A stretch of DNA of 64,000 nucleotides from Brachynemurus nebulosus (GCA_035578155.1 JAPWDM010000008.1:17699342-17763341); one strand, 5' to 3'; numbered from the stretch's first letter, positions 10,868 through 21,900 are shown. The notes: a model not told the origin generated them from the letters alone. Translations and numbers: made by a program.

Positions 10868-13011
10868 TTATAAACTCATCAAAAAATTTAAAAAAAAAAA
10901 TGTAAATTTTTTGAAAATTTGTTTTTTCAGAGGTTTGTATCTCAGTCCAAAAATGGTTCGACAATGATTTTACAATCGGACAAGTGCAAGTTGTAGTTGA
11001 GAAAAGAGTATTCCGTACAAAAAAAATTTTTTTTTAAGAATAGATATCAGGTTTGAGGTACAGAAGTGAAATACCAATGTGAAATTTCTGTCGGGAGATA
11101 ATTTTTGTAAGGAGAAAATTTTTTTCCTACATTCTAAAAAATATTTTGTCGCAGGACCGTAGAAAGAAATGGCGCGCCCCAGGAACAAAGAACATTTCTT
11201 TAAAAAATAAGTAACTAGCAAAAAAAGCTCTTATTTTCCGGGTCCCTACCGACTGCTACCGACCGCTTTTTCTAATTCGGACGCCGAGACTGGCACAGGG
11301 TCGCAACTAGGGACAGAAAGTACGTTCGCGACCCCTACACCGCCCCGGCCAAAACCAAAAAAGTCGGCCCTTGGCAAAAAAGATCGGAGACCCTTTTTTT
11401 TTGTTTGTCAGTCGTTTGCTGCCCTAATTTTATAGAAATACCGCCTTTAAAATTTGCCAAGAAATAATTGCACCGGGCAATGCCCCAGCTGCCCCAGCCT
11501 AGTTACGGGCCTGAACTGGAACCCCAGCTACTTCACCCTCTCGTCGAACCTGATTTTATGTCGAATAACTCCTTTTTCAGCAGTTAATTATACAGAAAAT
11601 AAACCAATATTCTCTTCATTTCGAATATTCATGTTTCTTTTTTCAGATCTTTTTGAGAGAGCTTTTTGGTGAAAACAGTGAGAAAAAGTTATTTTTAAAT
11701 GTTTTTCTCGAAAAATGCATAAAAAGGTACATAAAATCCTGACAGATGTTCTTGAAAAATTTTTTCCCGTTTTTCAGGTAATTATCTGAAATTAACTAGA
11801 ATCAAGATTCAACTTGCGATCTATAATAATTGGACTCTCATACTTTATTCCTGTATTAAATTTCAAATTTTTCCTTTGACTACAAAAATGATTCGGAAGT
11901 AATATTATCAGGCAGTTTATGTTGGCTTTAACGTCAAAATATCCTTAAAATATGTGCTATTTGTTTTCATATATCACTATGAGCTTTTTTACAATTTTTT
12001 TTATAATTCTTTCACATTTCACGATTACGATTTACGAATTGTTTTACATAAGAAACATAAGTTTTTTTCAAACTCAACTAAAAAGTGTACATTTTTTCTA
12101 AATTGTTATGGCGAAGACGCTGGTAAATTCCTTGCAAAAGAAAATAGGATAAAAGATGTTGTATAGATATCTAATAGAAGATCTAAAATCATTTTGATAT
12201 AAGATCAATAATTTTTATAAAAATTTCTACTACAATAAACGAAAACTGAGAGCAAAAAAATGTCAAAATATCTTAACATAACCTCAACTCAAATAGGATT
12301 AAATTCAATTTAGCAATGTGATGTCGTAGTTTTAAAACTAGTAGTGCAATTTCAAAAAATAGAACACACAGAACCATACATCTGATGTCTTAACAATTGG
12401 AAAAAAACCACTTACTATCAATATCAATAAAAATTGTAGTAGATGGCAATAGCATCGTTCGTAGTAAACATGGAGTTACTATCCATCTATGGATGGTATG
12501 TACATGTGTATAGTATCTATCAAATAATATTTGGTTTGACTGTTTTATATAATATGTGTGTAGTTGTGTTTAGTAAAAGCTTTTTGACGAATCGATATCA
12601 CTGCAAAAATATGTTGTATTCGTTTATTTAATTTTCAAATATTTTATTGAAAAATAAATACCAATATGTCTATAGCAGTCAGTCTGTATATACTGTGGGT
12701 AAATGTGAAATGCAAAGGCGGTTTTATTGAAACTAAAAATCGGAAAAATTTAACTATATTTAGAGCTTTAAATAATAATTTTTTTTAAAGAAAATTCTTT
12801 TATAGGCTTAAATAGTCTATTAACATCACTAGAATGATATTCAGAAAGAATCATAACTGTGGAAACATCTTAAAAATCCTTTTGAAGCCGATTTTTGACA
12901 CGATTTCGAGCGACTGAAAATATTTAAAACGCCGCTCCGCTGCGCCTAGCATTTTAAAATCTCTTAGCCTATGGTTAGTGACTTTTTTCATTACTTTATT
13001 TTCAAAACTAA
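10868..13011. other. Interval without a recognised gene
   Basis: About 2.1 kb. Part of it (about 11220-11560) is noticeably richer in G+C, with runs such as GACCCCTACACCGCCCCGGCC, and may be an old, unrecognised repeat. Several short ORFs exist but none has a convincing domain, start context or splice structure. Confidence 0.4.
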
Positions 13012-13317
13012 AAAAAAATTCGTAAAGTGCGTGTTTGACACGCACTAAGTAATGTCCCTCACCATCAGTGGTCATAACTAAAACTTCTTAAAATATAACA
13101 GTCCGGACACATACGTTCACGATGTGACACATACGAACACGATCGTTCTGAAATCAAAAAATGGGTTATACTTTAGGAATAAAATTTATTTATTAGGAAA
13201 AATATTTTATCCACCTTCACATCCCGTTATAAAAAATTCCTAGAAACAACTGATTGTACGGAACACTGTTAGCGCAAGTACAACTTGCACTTGACGACTT
13301 GTTTTTATTAAAGTTAA

Positions 13318-14271
13318 CCCTAGAACGACAAACTGGGGTAGAAATCTACCCCAGGTAAACTTTAAACTACGTTTTTAAATTAGTCAGTAACATTATCGAC
13401 TGAACACCTATACCATAATTTAGTTCAAGGTTCTAACAGTAGAGTGAGGTCGGGAAACCCTGCGGTTTCTTGTCTACTGTGACGAAGGGAAAACGTGAAG
13501 CTAGTATGGGGTTGATATGTACCCCAGTTTGTAGTTTACGTCAGTGTTTTGTTTAGGTAAGTTATTTTTATTTTTCTTGCTAAAATAATTTGGATTCACT
13601 TATAATGACCTTATTTTGCAACAAAACATTAGATATAGCCAGCCCGATGCTGCTTGTGTCCTCGAGGAAGACTGCAAAACGCGAATATATTGCACGAAGT
13701 GCAAGCGACCGACCTGCGAGAATCATGGAAATATATATTGCAGCGATTGTAGTGCCGTTGAATAAGTTAAATTCTCCTTTTTTTTACATTTTGTATGAAA
13801 AAAAATGAAATATATTCTTAAAAACTAAAATTTCATGCATTTTTGTTTGATTTTTCCACATATTAAATTCCCAATTTTTTTAATTTTCAAAATCCAAAAT
13901 ATCGACTTTTTTGGCAAAACATCATGATGTCATTTGTATGCTTGAAGTCCCTTGTGTCTTCTTTAAAATACCGTCTGAAATTTGAAAATCGGTTCATTAG
14001 AAAAATAGTTATCAATTTTTGTTTATTAAATGACAATTTGAGCGTTTTTGAACACTTTTAGCTATTTAAATAGATTTTTCACCGACTAAGCTTTGATTAA
14101 ATTGAATTTACTCTTCACCATTCTCTTCAGCATGAAAAAACGAACAAATTCGCGTTCTTATAAGTGAAATTGCTGCTATCAGATTGATTTTACGACCAAA
14201 AATCCCGTGGGGTAAATATATACCCCAGTTTGTAGTTTAAGAGTAGAAAAAATAAGTTTGTCGTTCTAGGG
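13318..14271. mobile_element. Miniature piggyBac-like element, copy 1 (954 bp)
   Basis: TTAA at 13314-13317 and 14272-14275 flank terminal repeats CCCTAGAACGACAAACT (left) and its inverted copy (right). A subterminal inverted motif built around AAACTGGGGTA and TACCCC is also present near each end. TTAA duplication plus CCC termini is the piggyBac hallmark. It retains only the transposase's C-terminal cysteine-rich exon (13589-13765), the catalytic core being absent, so it is a non-autonomous derivative. Confidence 0.92.
13589..13765 (+). pseudogene. piggyBac transposase C-terminal cysteine-rich domain fragment
   Basis: The frame opens after TAA at 13586-13588 and ends at TAA 13763-13765 (58 codons, no in-frame ATG start). 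Its end reads CKTRIYCTKCKRPTCENHGN followed by IYCSDC and a short tail: the cross-brace Cys/His zinc finger that closes piggyBac transposases and binds the element's ends. The visible ligands are C, C, CxxC, C, H and CxxC. The longer ORF in another frame over the same DNA (start 13590) is a shadow. Without the DDE core it cannot act as a transposase; a GTAAGT donor upstream near 13557 hints that it was once a separate exon. Confidence 0.85.
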
Positions 14272-14639
14272 TTAATTATGTATATAATAAAAATTAGAAA
14301 TAAATAAAGGTTTAAAAAATATTAACTACGATTTTTTTTATTAGAAACACAAAATTACAAAGACAACGTATTTATTATATCACAAAAGTTATTTCTAATG
14401 AGTTTATCGTAACTGGAAGATTTTCTTGATGTAGATTTTATGGTTCCAAGGTAGATAAATGAAACACAGGGAATATTTAAAAAAAAAAAATATAATATTC
14501 TCTTGTAGGTTAAACACGAAAGCACATGTATTTTATTAATTTTGTTTTCTTTTGGTTTAAGTAATGATAATATTTTATTTATAGGTTTTCCTTTTGTTTT
14601 TATAATTTCAAATATATTGGTTGATTATTTTTTATATTA

Positions 14640-15527
14640 GGGTAAGAGACCCGATGACCGATCACTATTTTTAGCTGTATCATTAAATTAGCTTAAAAAA
14701 ATTAAAAAATAAACAAAACACCCATTTTTTTTTTTCTTAATAAGTATGAAACCAAGTTTTTTTAATCCAATAGATATGTTTTTAAGAAAATATAACCCAA
14801 AAATTTTGATTTATTAATGATTTTGTTTTATAATTTGTTGACGTCTATTAAAAAGCATACAGAAAATATTAACCTCCTTTGAAAGATCAATACACTTACC
14901 CCTATTAAAAATCACCGATTAGTCCGATTACTAATGTACATCAGTACAGTAGTAAATCTTATACTATCGAATATTTGAACCATTCTCTTTCAGTCACTTT
15001 GACACTCTATCCACTACAAGAGGTCAGTCTGTGTCATAGAGTATCACAGAATGACACCTTGTGAAACATAGCAGCAATGACAGAAGGGTTTAAATATTCG
15101 ATAAAATAAACCACTAAATTCTGTATTTTCTTTCGCCATCTATAATTTTGCTTTAAAAAACATTGTGTACATTGTGACATGATTCTAACTTATCTATACG
15201 CCATTGTGAATTTTTAAACAGTTAAATTGACGATAGATGACGTCAAAAATGTTTATAAAATAGATATGGAATATCTGTATGATTCTCAAAATACCCAACT
15301 CGAAAACTTGGATCCCAACAAGAATCAGTCATACAAATAATATTTAACACATATAAAATTTAATTTAGCTATCCTAATCTCTTAAGTGGACTAATAACAA
15401 TTATTTGTATACTTTTATTATGCTAATAACTTTAAAAATTCGGTGAAAAATGTTACAATTTATAACCCATGTGTTTTGAAAAATGATCATCCACCATATT
15501 AAAAATTCATGAATTCAACAAAAATTG

Positions 15528-15595
<68 letters not shown>

Positions 15596-15770
15596 TTCTT
15601 AAATTAAGTGAGGAGACATTAAATGTGATGTGAATTTAAATTGAAAAATAATCATTGTATTAACAATAATTTTTTTTATCAAAGGTTTCTTTCAGAAATA
15701 ACTTCATTAAAATATAAATGTCAAAACTGATCGGACTTATAACCCCGATCGACAATGGGGTCTTTTACCC
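14640..15770. mobile_element. TA-flanked TIR element, family A copy 1 (1131 bp)
   Basis: Left terminus GGGTAAGAGACCCGATGACC and inverted right terminus GGGTAAAAGACCCCATTGTC, flanked by TA (14638-14639, 15771-15772). Insertion is proved by the duplicated segment at 63971-63972, where the same flanks are joined by a single TA. A second copy is at 60871-62144. The right half shares a ~150-bp block (around GAAATAACTTCATTAA) with the elements at 36815 and 56682. No coding capacity is seen; TA duplication places it near Tc1/mariner-type MITEs. Confidence 0.93.
15529..15590. repeat. (TA)n microsatellite inside family A element
   Basis: About 62 bp of TA repeats. The corresponding site in the second family A copy (about 61950-61970) is a short non-repetitive TATACCTATATATTATG, so the microsatellite expanded after the element's copies separated. 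Confidence 0.95.
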
Positions 15771-16149
15771 TATTTTATTTTTAAATATTTTTTTTAATAT
15801 CAATTTTTTGTTAATTTTCCAAAACAGTTTCTAACTTATTATCAATCCGCCATTTCAAACTTTTTTTTTACTCTCTCTCTCCTCTCATCACTCCTTTTTC
15901 TGTTCGTCATTACTATTCACTACTTATTCGGAGTTTGCGTCCCCAATACCAGTTACTTTGAACAATACCAGTTACTTTGAAATACTTATATACATCGCTA
16001 GATAGCAGTACTGTTACAAGTCTTAATCGTTTAATCGAACTATAGAGTTCACAGGTACATGAAATACATACAATACACAAGCAATCCCTCTTGCGTTTAT
16101 TCAATATGGATGTAAAACTCAATAATTATTCATTCTACACAATCCAATC

Positions 16150-16194
16150 TTATTATGTACCGAACTTGCACGAAGTTGGTTCGGTACATAATAA
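16150..16194. repeat. Perfect 16-bp-stem hairpin
   Basis: TTATTATGTACCGAAC at 16150-16165 is exactly complementary to 16179-16194, with a 13-nt loop. It is probably a MITE remnant; a transcribed small-RNA hairpin cannot be excluded. Confidence 0.85.
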
Positions 16195-16238
16195 TAGGTA
16201 TTATACAAAACGGTAAACACGTTTTGAAACTTTACATG

Positions 16239-16275
<37 letters not shown>

Positions 16276-16536
16276 TTTTCCAAGACGGTGGACAAGATAA
16301 CTCCAGCAATTTTCATCCAATTGATTTACAATTTTGCCTGTAGCTTCTTAGATAGATTATCTAGAGCGGTACATGAGGTTTTCAAAATTGGATAACAAAT
16401 ATATTTTTTACAGTTTCGGGACTAAAAGACATAACTTAGTCTCTCATAATAGGGAGTAAAATGCCACTTTTAGTCCCAGAGGTCAAAAAAATTCACTATT
16501 AGTCTCAAGGAACTAAAATAGTATATTGTGTAATAA

Positions 16537-16614
16537 GTGGGAAAAGAGGCTTATTTCTCACGAATTGCGGGCTCGCGCAACAATTCATATAAGTGAGAAA
16601 TAAGCTTTTCCCAC
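16537..16614. repeat. Imperfect hairpin
   Basis: GTGGGAAAAG...CTTATTTCTCAC is inverted at 16593-16614 with a 2-nt bulge. Weaker pairing may extend outward to about 16525-16630. Loop sequence includes GCGGGCTCGCGC. Confidence 0.75.
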
Positions 16615-16710
16615 GTATTTTACACTGTACTTTTTCTACGAGCACATTTTTTTTCGCAAAATTTAACATAAATGATTAAAATAAAATTTAAATAAGTAGT
16701 AAAAATTTTT

Positions 16711-16833
16711 AGTCGAATTTTCTCCGAAAAATTAGACTTATACAGTCTATACGATAAGAGCTGCGAGAGGCGAGACCAGGGGCGCTATCCGTTTTCGGAC
16801 CCGTAGAACACGATTATGTAAAAAAAAAAGATG

Positions 16834-16919
<86 letters not shown>

Positions 16920-17830
16920 TTTCCCGCAACCTTTTAATATGTGTAGGGCCCCCCTATGGAAGTTAAGAGATGAAATTTGGTAAGTGGGGCTTATTCCGAT
17001 GCACAACAATACTATCAAAGTGGGGTCAAATTTTGGGCAAATTTTTTTTCGGACCCGACCTTTAAGGGGGTGGTGGGGGGCAACAAAGCAATAAAACTTT
17101 TCCAAACCGGTTTTAAATAATGTTTCGGTCAATTATCTACAACATATCCAAAATTCAGCTTCCTAGGATGATATGGTGGGAGTAGACGGGGGAAAAACGA
17201 TTTTCGCTGGATCTAACAGGCCCCCAGCCCCCCAGAATTAACGTAGAGGGTTGAAATTTGGTGTGTTGATAAAGTTCGTACCTAGGTTGTGTTTTTTGGA
17301 GGTTTTAATATTTTACCTCCACCCACCTCATTTTTAAGCTACAATTTCATGCATTTTCGACGTTTTCGAAGTTTGTACCACTCGCACAGGTCACCCGAAT
17401 AAACCTAGAAGGCTGAAATTTTGTATTCGGATTGAGTTAGTATCAAGGGGGTGCCTTTTGGGGGTCTCGACTTTTAACCCCTACCCCCACCATTTTTATA
17501 CCCAAAAGAACATGATTTTTCTTGTTTTTTAACAGTTTCGTTCGGGTCAAAATCTCCCCAAATAAACCTAGAGGGCTGAAATTTGGTGTACAGGTTAAGC
17601 TAATAGCCAGACACTGTTTATTGGAGGTTTCAACTTTTAACCCTTACCCCCACGATTTTTACGCCAATATTTCCTTAATTTTTTTGCTTGTTTTCTAACA
17701 CGTCTAGAGACTCCATAAGGAAACCTAGAGGGCTGAAATTTTGTACGTGTATTCAGTTAGTATCCAGCTAGTACCTTGTAGGGAGTCCGCATCACTTTTC
17801 CCCCCACTTCTCCCATTTTTACATCGGAAT
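16711..17830 (+). mobile_element. Repeat family C, copy 1 (head, TA tract, ~165-bp degenerate units)
   Basis: A head (16711-16835, landmark GGGGCGCTATCCGTTTTCGG) is followed by a TA tract and a body of degenerate tandem units of about 165 bp, each carrying a version of CTAGAGGGCTGAAATTTGGT and ending with C-rich CCCCCACC (units near 16940, 17245, 17400, 17565 and 17725). The same head occurs at 22452 and inverted at 27011, and the same body at 24355-24962. No right-hand head is found here, so this copy appears truncated. Confidence 0.75.
16838..16913. repeat. (TA)n microsatellite inside family C
   Basis: About 76 bp of TA repeats between head and body. A TA tract also sits between body and inverted head at 26816-26879, so the tract is a structural part of the family. 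Confidence 0.96.
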
Positions 17831-18491
17831 TGAATGCTATTGTTAAATGTGTTTTAAAAGCATTATGTTTATTCTAAATACAAGTAGGCGAATAGTAATT
17901 TTAAAAAATTTTAAAAAAAGTGAACTTACTTTTATGACAAATGAAATACATACATATTAAGTAATTTAAAAATGTTATTAAAGTCACTGTTTATTTATAA
18001 ATTAGGAATTTTGGATTTTTAGTATTTATAAAATAGAAATTTTGGATTTTTTTGGAAAGAAAAAATATCTTTATAAAGGCCTTCCAGTTTACTATTTAAG
18101 GTCCTTTTTTTAATTTTTAAATTAAAACATAAAGGCAATTAGCGGATAAACATGGGCAGGAATGTCCTCGTACGAATTGTGTTGGCTTTTTTTCTGCTAC
18201 CTGTTTTCGGCACAAAATTGAAATTTACTGAGATACAGCCCTTAAATATTTAAAACCTTTTTTTAAAGCCTCGATCAGCCGAACACTCATCACCAGTTTT
18301 GAAACCAACAAAATGACAATTCGGTTGTAGACTTTCAATCACATTTCGCTTGTAGACATTCAATACCGAAGATGAAGGGGAAAATTCGACTACCGTGATG
18401 GGGCCCCGCTGCTCACGGCGTTTTTTTTTAAATTTATAATGTCAGTGCTAAGATGTTCAAATTTTTGCCAAAGCATACTTTGAAACTATGC
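17831..18491. other. Interval, nothing recognised
   Basis: A/T-rich with one mildly GC-rich patch near 18370-18420. No convincing ORF or terminal repeats. Confidence 0.4.
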
Positions 18492-18580
18492 ATACTACGT
18501 GTGTTTAAAATGCAGACAAAAGTCTGTCATACGTAGTAGTGTTTCACAAGCACTCGATAATATTTGAAATTGAAAAATTG
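18492..18580. repeat. 89-bp direct repeat, left copy
   Basis: Identical, as read, to 18851-18939. The unit contains a small palindrome (TACTACGT...ACGTAGTA) around an inner hairpin (CAGACAAAAGTCTG). The two copies bracket about 270 bp that includes a tRNA-derived SINE. Confidence 0.95.
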
Positions 18581-18659
18581 TAACTTGCTTCTCGCACTAT
18601 AGAGAGTACATACACATAGGTGGTTGAATGTTGTCTGTATCGGACGCCTACCGAGCAAA

Positions 18660-18775
18660 GGACCGGTGGTGTAACGGATAGCACACCTGGCTAGTTACCA
18701 GGAGATCCTGGGTTCGATTCCCGGCCGATCCAGATAATTTTTTCAATCACTTTGTGATTTTTAATTTACATATGT
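18660..18775 (+). mobile_element. tRNA-derived SINE, copy 1
   Basis: 18660-18731 folds as a near-canonical tRNA: 7-bp acceptor with one C-A mismatch, D stem, anticodon stem CCTGG/CCAGG with loop CTAGTTA (anticodon AGT if read literally), T arm with a consensus B box GGTTCGATTCC. The 3' sequence TTTTTTCAATCAC...TGTGATTTTTAATT is shared with a second, more degraded copy at 50697-50815. A shared body beyond the tRNA part is what identifies a SINE rather than a tRNA gene. The internal A and B boxes would drive Pol III. Confidence 0.72.
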
Positions 18776-18850
18776 GGTTTTTGGTTATGTTAACCAAGGA
18801 AGTCGAGTGCTTAAAGTTTCAGTTTAGCTGAACGGTAAGTGAACATATGA

Positions 18851-18939
18851 ATACTACGTGTGTTTAAAATGCAGACAAAAGTCTGTCATACGTAGTAGTG
18901 TTTCACAAGCACTCGATAATATTTGAAATTGAAAAATTG
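18851..18939. repeat. 89-bp direct repeat, right copy
   Basis: Exact copy of 18492-18580, 359 bp downstream. Identity in a region where other repeats are strongly diverged suggests a recent duplication. Confidence 0.95.
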
Positions 18940-20726
18940 ATACATATATGTATATTTTTAGTATTATTTCTATATAATATATATTAAACTAACGGAAACG
19001 CCTCCTTTTAGCGAATTTTCAGAATGAAAATTCAGCTATTACAGCAGCTCTTATGGTAAGACCTAAGCCCGGGCCTATGGCAGAAATTTGTTTTGGAGCC
19101 TCTAGAACCCGAAAATCTACTTCACTAAAATTTATATATATATAGATATATATATATGTATTTATGTGTGTACACGATAACTCTCGAACAAAACGTTTAA
19201 TGCTTATGAAATTTGGTGTGTAGGTTTGAATTCAATTTCGCTCGCCTAAGTTCGTTAGCCAGACACATCCGATGCCACAGACCGGATATTTTGGGCTTTA
19301 AAGTCTTTTTTTGTGTTTTTTGATCAGAATTTATAACTTTTTCAAAAATTTTGTTATACTATCAAAAAAATTGTAAGAAGTTATATTAGCGAGCTTTTTA
19401 AACTTTTCCTCTGTATAAACTGGTTTTCAAGAAAAATCAAAAATAATTTTTATATAGAGTCTCTTTTTATCGTATTATCTCTTTCTGTTGTATTGGAAAA
19501 ATCCTATTTTTATTTATTTTGATTATACACGTATTTTAAGGGTATTACTACACTTAGTACTCTACTACCTATCATATTTCAAATTTCTTTGGATAAATAT
19601 TCAGAATAATGCCTTAATAAATTTCTACGGTTATATAAATGTAATATTATTAAATTTAATTAATTAAACTATAATATTTCTTTGATTAAATAAAATTTTA
19701 AAATTATATTTTTGGTAGTGCACAAATAGCCTTATGCATTTGTAAACATAATATCTCTAGTATAAGTAGATTAGATCTGTTATTTTGTTTTCGAAAATTT
19801 ATTTTTGCTTTCAAATTCAAATTGTAGTAGAATTGATTTTTTTTTCCTAAATACTGCACATTATTTTAATCTCTTTATTTAACACATTACGTTAAAAAAT
19901 TATAATAATATTTTTAAAATTATTAATATTTTTAATAATTTAATTATTTAAACAAATTCTTTAAATATATTTAATAATTTTTTATTTTAAAAATTCTATT
20001 GTGTCAGCGTTTTTAACCAGATAGCACCACAGATATGAACAATACTGCCAAATTAGCTTGAATTTAAACTAATATTTCAACAATCAGAATTTCAAATCAA
20101 CTCGTCTTTGTGTTGAAATGTTGACATATAGATTCGGTGCTGATATTTGACTGATATTTGAGAAAAATAGGTAATAATTCATGTTAATTTATATATTACA
20201 TTTTTAAAATCAAATAGTAATTAATATTTGTCCTATTATTTGTTTTTTGTTTTGTTTTATATAGGTAAAAAATTTAAAACCACATTAAAAATTACATGAA
20301 ACCGTGAAGCAAATGTTATTTATATACGAGAAGAATATAGCTAAAATAAAAAAGAAAATATAAATTCTAAACAGGCAATTATTAATAGAATTTGTCAACA
20401 TAATAAGGTAAATACATATCTATTAAAAACTGTGGATTTTGTGATTGAATTTTTTCTAATAATTTGAATGTACATGTTAAAACGTTAATATCAACAGCAA
20501 TACTTTTATGTATTATAAATTCCTATTTAAAACATGGATGGTGAATTTAAAGATATAATAAGAAGAAAAAGAGAACACACAGTAAACTAAAAACTTGGAT
20601 TAAGAAGGAAAACATCAACTAAGTACATGCCGGATAAGCCCTTGAATAAAGGTCCAACTTTAGTTTTGTTTCCGTGTCGAATGGTTATTTTCTTCAGCAA
20701 GAGAATTTAAAAAGGTAAAATCGTCG
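18940..20726. other. AT-rich interval, nothing firmly recognised
   Basis: About 1.8 kb. 19018-19310 has moderate complexity and includes TACACGATAACTCTCGAACAA, a phrase also found beside the TA loop of the foldback at 21369, so it is probably an old repeat fragment. 19500-20600 is extremely A+T rich without credible ORFs. The last 5 bp (20722-20726, CGTCG) are a target duplication. Confidence 0.4.
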
Positions 20727-21110
20727 GTACACAGAAAGAGTGACACAGTTCAAAAAAAAAAAAAACAGCTACTTCAATATCTCTATTCAAAAGTTTTATT
20801 ATTTACTTCAAAAGTTATCATAGTTTCGGATTTCTAAAATTTTCAAAATTTTTTTGGAGATAACCCGTTGATACTCACCTTGTATTCCAACAATAAAAAT
20901 AACAAGTTAATTTTGATAACATTAAAGATTTTGATAAAAAAAATTCGCTACTTTGAAGTAAGGAAAAAACGACAAAACCGCCTTCTAGCGGTTAATTTTG
21001 GAAGTAGCAATATGTCGTTCTGGGACATAAAAATATGCAAATTTTGCTATACATTTACACAATAAACTCGAAAATGTAAATTTTTGAGTTGTGTCACTCT
21101 TTCGGTGTAC
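20727..21110. mobile_element. TIR MITE with CGTCG flanks (384 bp)
   Basis: GTACACAGAAAGAGTGACAC at the left end is inverted at the right end with two mismatches, extending into a short A/T arm. CGTCG occurs directly outside both ends (20722-20726 and 21111-21115), giving a candidate 5-bp target duplication; shorter duplications are possible because the terminal G is ambiguous. The ORF inside is not conserved-looking. Superfamily not assigned. Confidence 0.72.
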
Positions 21111-21368
21111 CGTCGAAATGTTTTGTTACGTTTGGAAAATAAATTCCGTTCTAAATTTTTTTTCGTAACCGTTAAAAAATTTAGCTCAAAATATTAAATT
21201 CAGTATTGGTAAGGCAAAGATTCTCAGTTGCGCCTCTGGTGGTAAAATTAGACCTAGTGTCAAGTAAAAATACGTATATGTTTAATTGGTGATAAAAATA
21301 CACATAATTTGTATAATAGATATTTCACCGGTCATTTCTCTCACCGGCCCTGTTCATAAACGCATCTG

Positions 21369-21591
21369 TTATTAAAATACCCCTGTCGCAGCATCCTGCA
21401 TAACATAGCGAATTTCCATTTACAAAAGTACGTTTTTCTTGGAAACTAGTTGATATAGAGTAATTGTAAATAAAAAAAACTTTATGTGATTTTTCCGCCT
21501 CATTCCGCCAAATTTTTTTCACGAAACGTTTTCACGATATTTTTTAAAAATAAGATGTTTCGTTTTTGAGTTATCGTGCGGACACACACAC

Positions 21592-21650
<59 letters not shown>

Positions 21651-21900
21651 TTTACTAAGTGTCCGCACGATAACTCAAGAACGAAACATCTTATTTTTAA
21701 GAAATTTTGTGAAAACGTCTACGGTTTTTTGGACATTTTTTTTGAAAAAATTTGGCGGAATGAGGCGGGAAAATCACATAAAGAAAGTTTTTTTTATTTA
21801 CAATTACTCTATATCAACTAGTTTCCGAGAAAAACGTACTTTTGTAAATGAAAATTCGCTATGTTATGCAGGATGCTGCGACAGGGGTATTTTTATTATA
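21369..21900. mobile_element. Foldback element with (TA)n loop
   Basis: Two ~230-bp arms (about 21369-21590 and 21652-21900) are inverted copies carrying ATACCCCTGTCGCAGCATCC at the outer end and ATAACTCAAGAACGAAACAT-like sequence near the loop; the loop is a TA microsatellite (21593-21648). Near-symmetric ORFs on the two strands are arm shadows. No flanking duplication was identified. Confidence 0.82.
21593..21648. repeat. (TA)n microsatellite, loop of the foldback
   Basis: About 56 bp of uninterrupted TA at the symmetry centre of the inverted arms. Confidence 0.96.

Larger units (their letters stand above)
13012..14639. repeat. Duplicated segment, copy 1 (about 1.63 kb)
   Basis: Nearly identical to 62343-63972 at an offset of 49,331-49,332 bp in direct orientation, including flanks on both sides of the embedded piggyBac-like element. 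Only scattered substitutions and 1-2 bp indels are visible. It is either two copies of a larger transposon that contains the piggyBac element, or a segmental duplication. At its right end copy 1 is interrupted by the TA-flanked element at 14640, while copy 2 is not. Confidence 0.9.
15773..16710. other. Interval with two hairpins and poly-T
   Basis: 16150-16194 is a hairpin with a perfect 16-bp stem (TTATTATGTACCGAAC). 16537-16614 is another, with stem GTGGGAAAAG(AG)GCTTATTTCTCAC. A poly-T run occupies about 16240-16267. These look like remnants of small foldback MITEs. No gene is recognised. Confidence 0.5.

Noticed and set aside
10970..11221. 83-codon minus-strand ORF
   Set aside because: No motif, and its frame crosses poly-A/poly-T runs; the adjacent GC-richer patch does not extend the frame.
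13590..13808. 72-codon ORF present identically in both duplicated copies
   Set aside because: It is a frame-shifted shadow of the piggyBac cysteine-rich domain, which reads in a different frame of the same DNA.
18660..18732. Functional tRNA gene (anticodon AGT)
   Set aside because: The acceptor stem has a mismatch, and the downstream sequence is shared with a second degraded copy at 50697, which indicates a SINE.
18492..18939. 89-bp repeats as LTRs of a small retroelement
   Set aside because: No TG/CA ends, primer-binding site, polypurine tract or flanking target duplication were seen, and the spacing is only 270 bp.
21576..21821. Long plus-strand ORF with Tyr-Ile repeats
   Set aside because: The first part is translated (TA)n and the rest is foldback arm sequence. 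The same applies to the ORFs at 16747-17132, 26639-27048 and 48345-48578.
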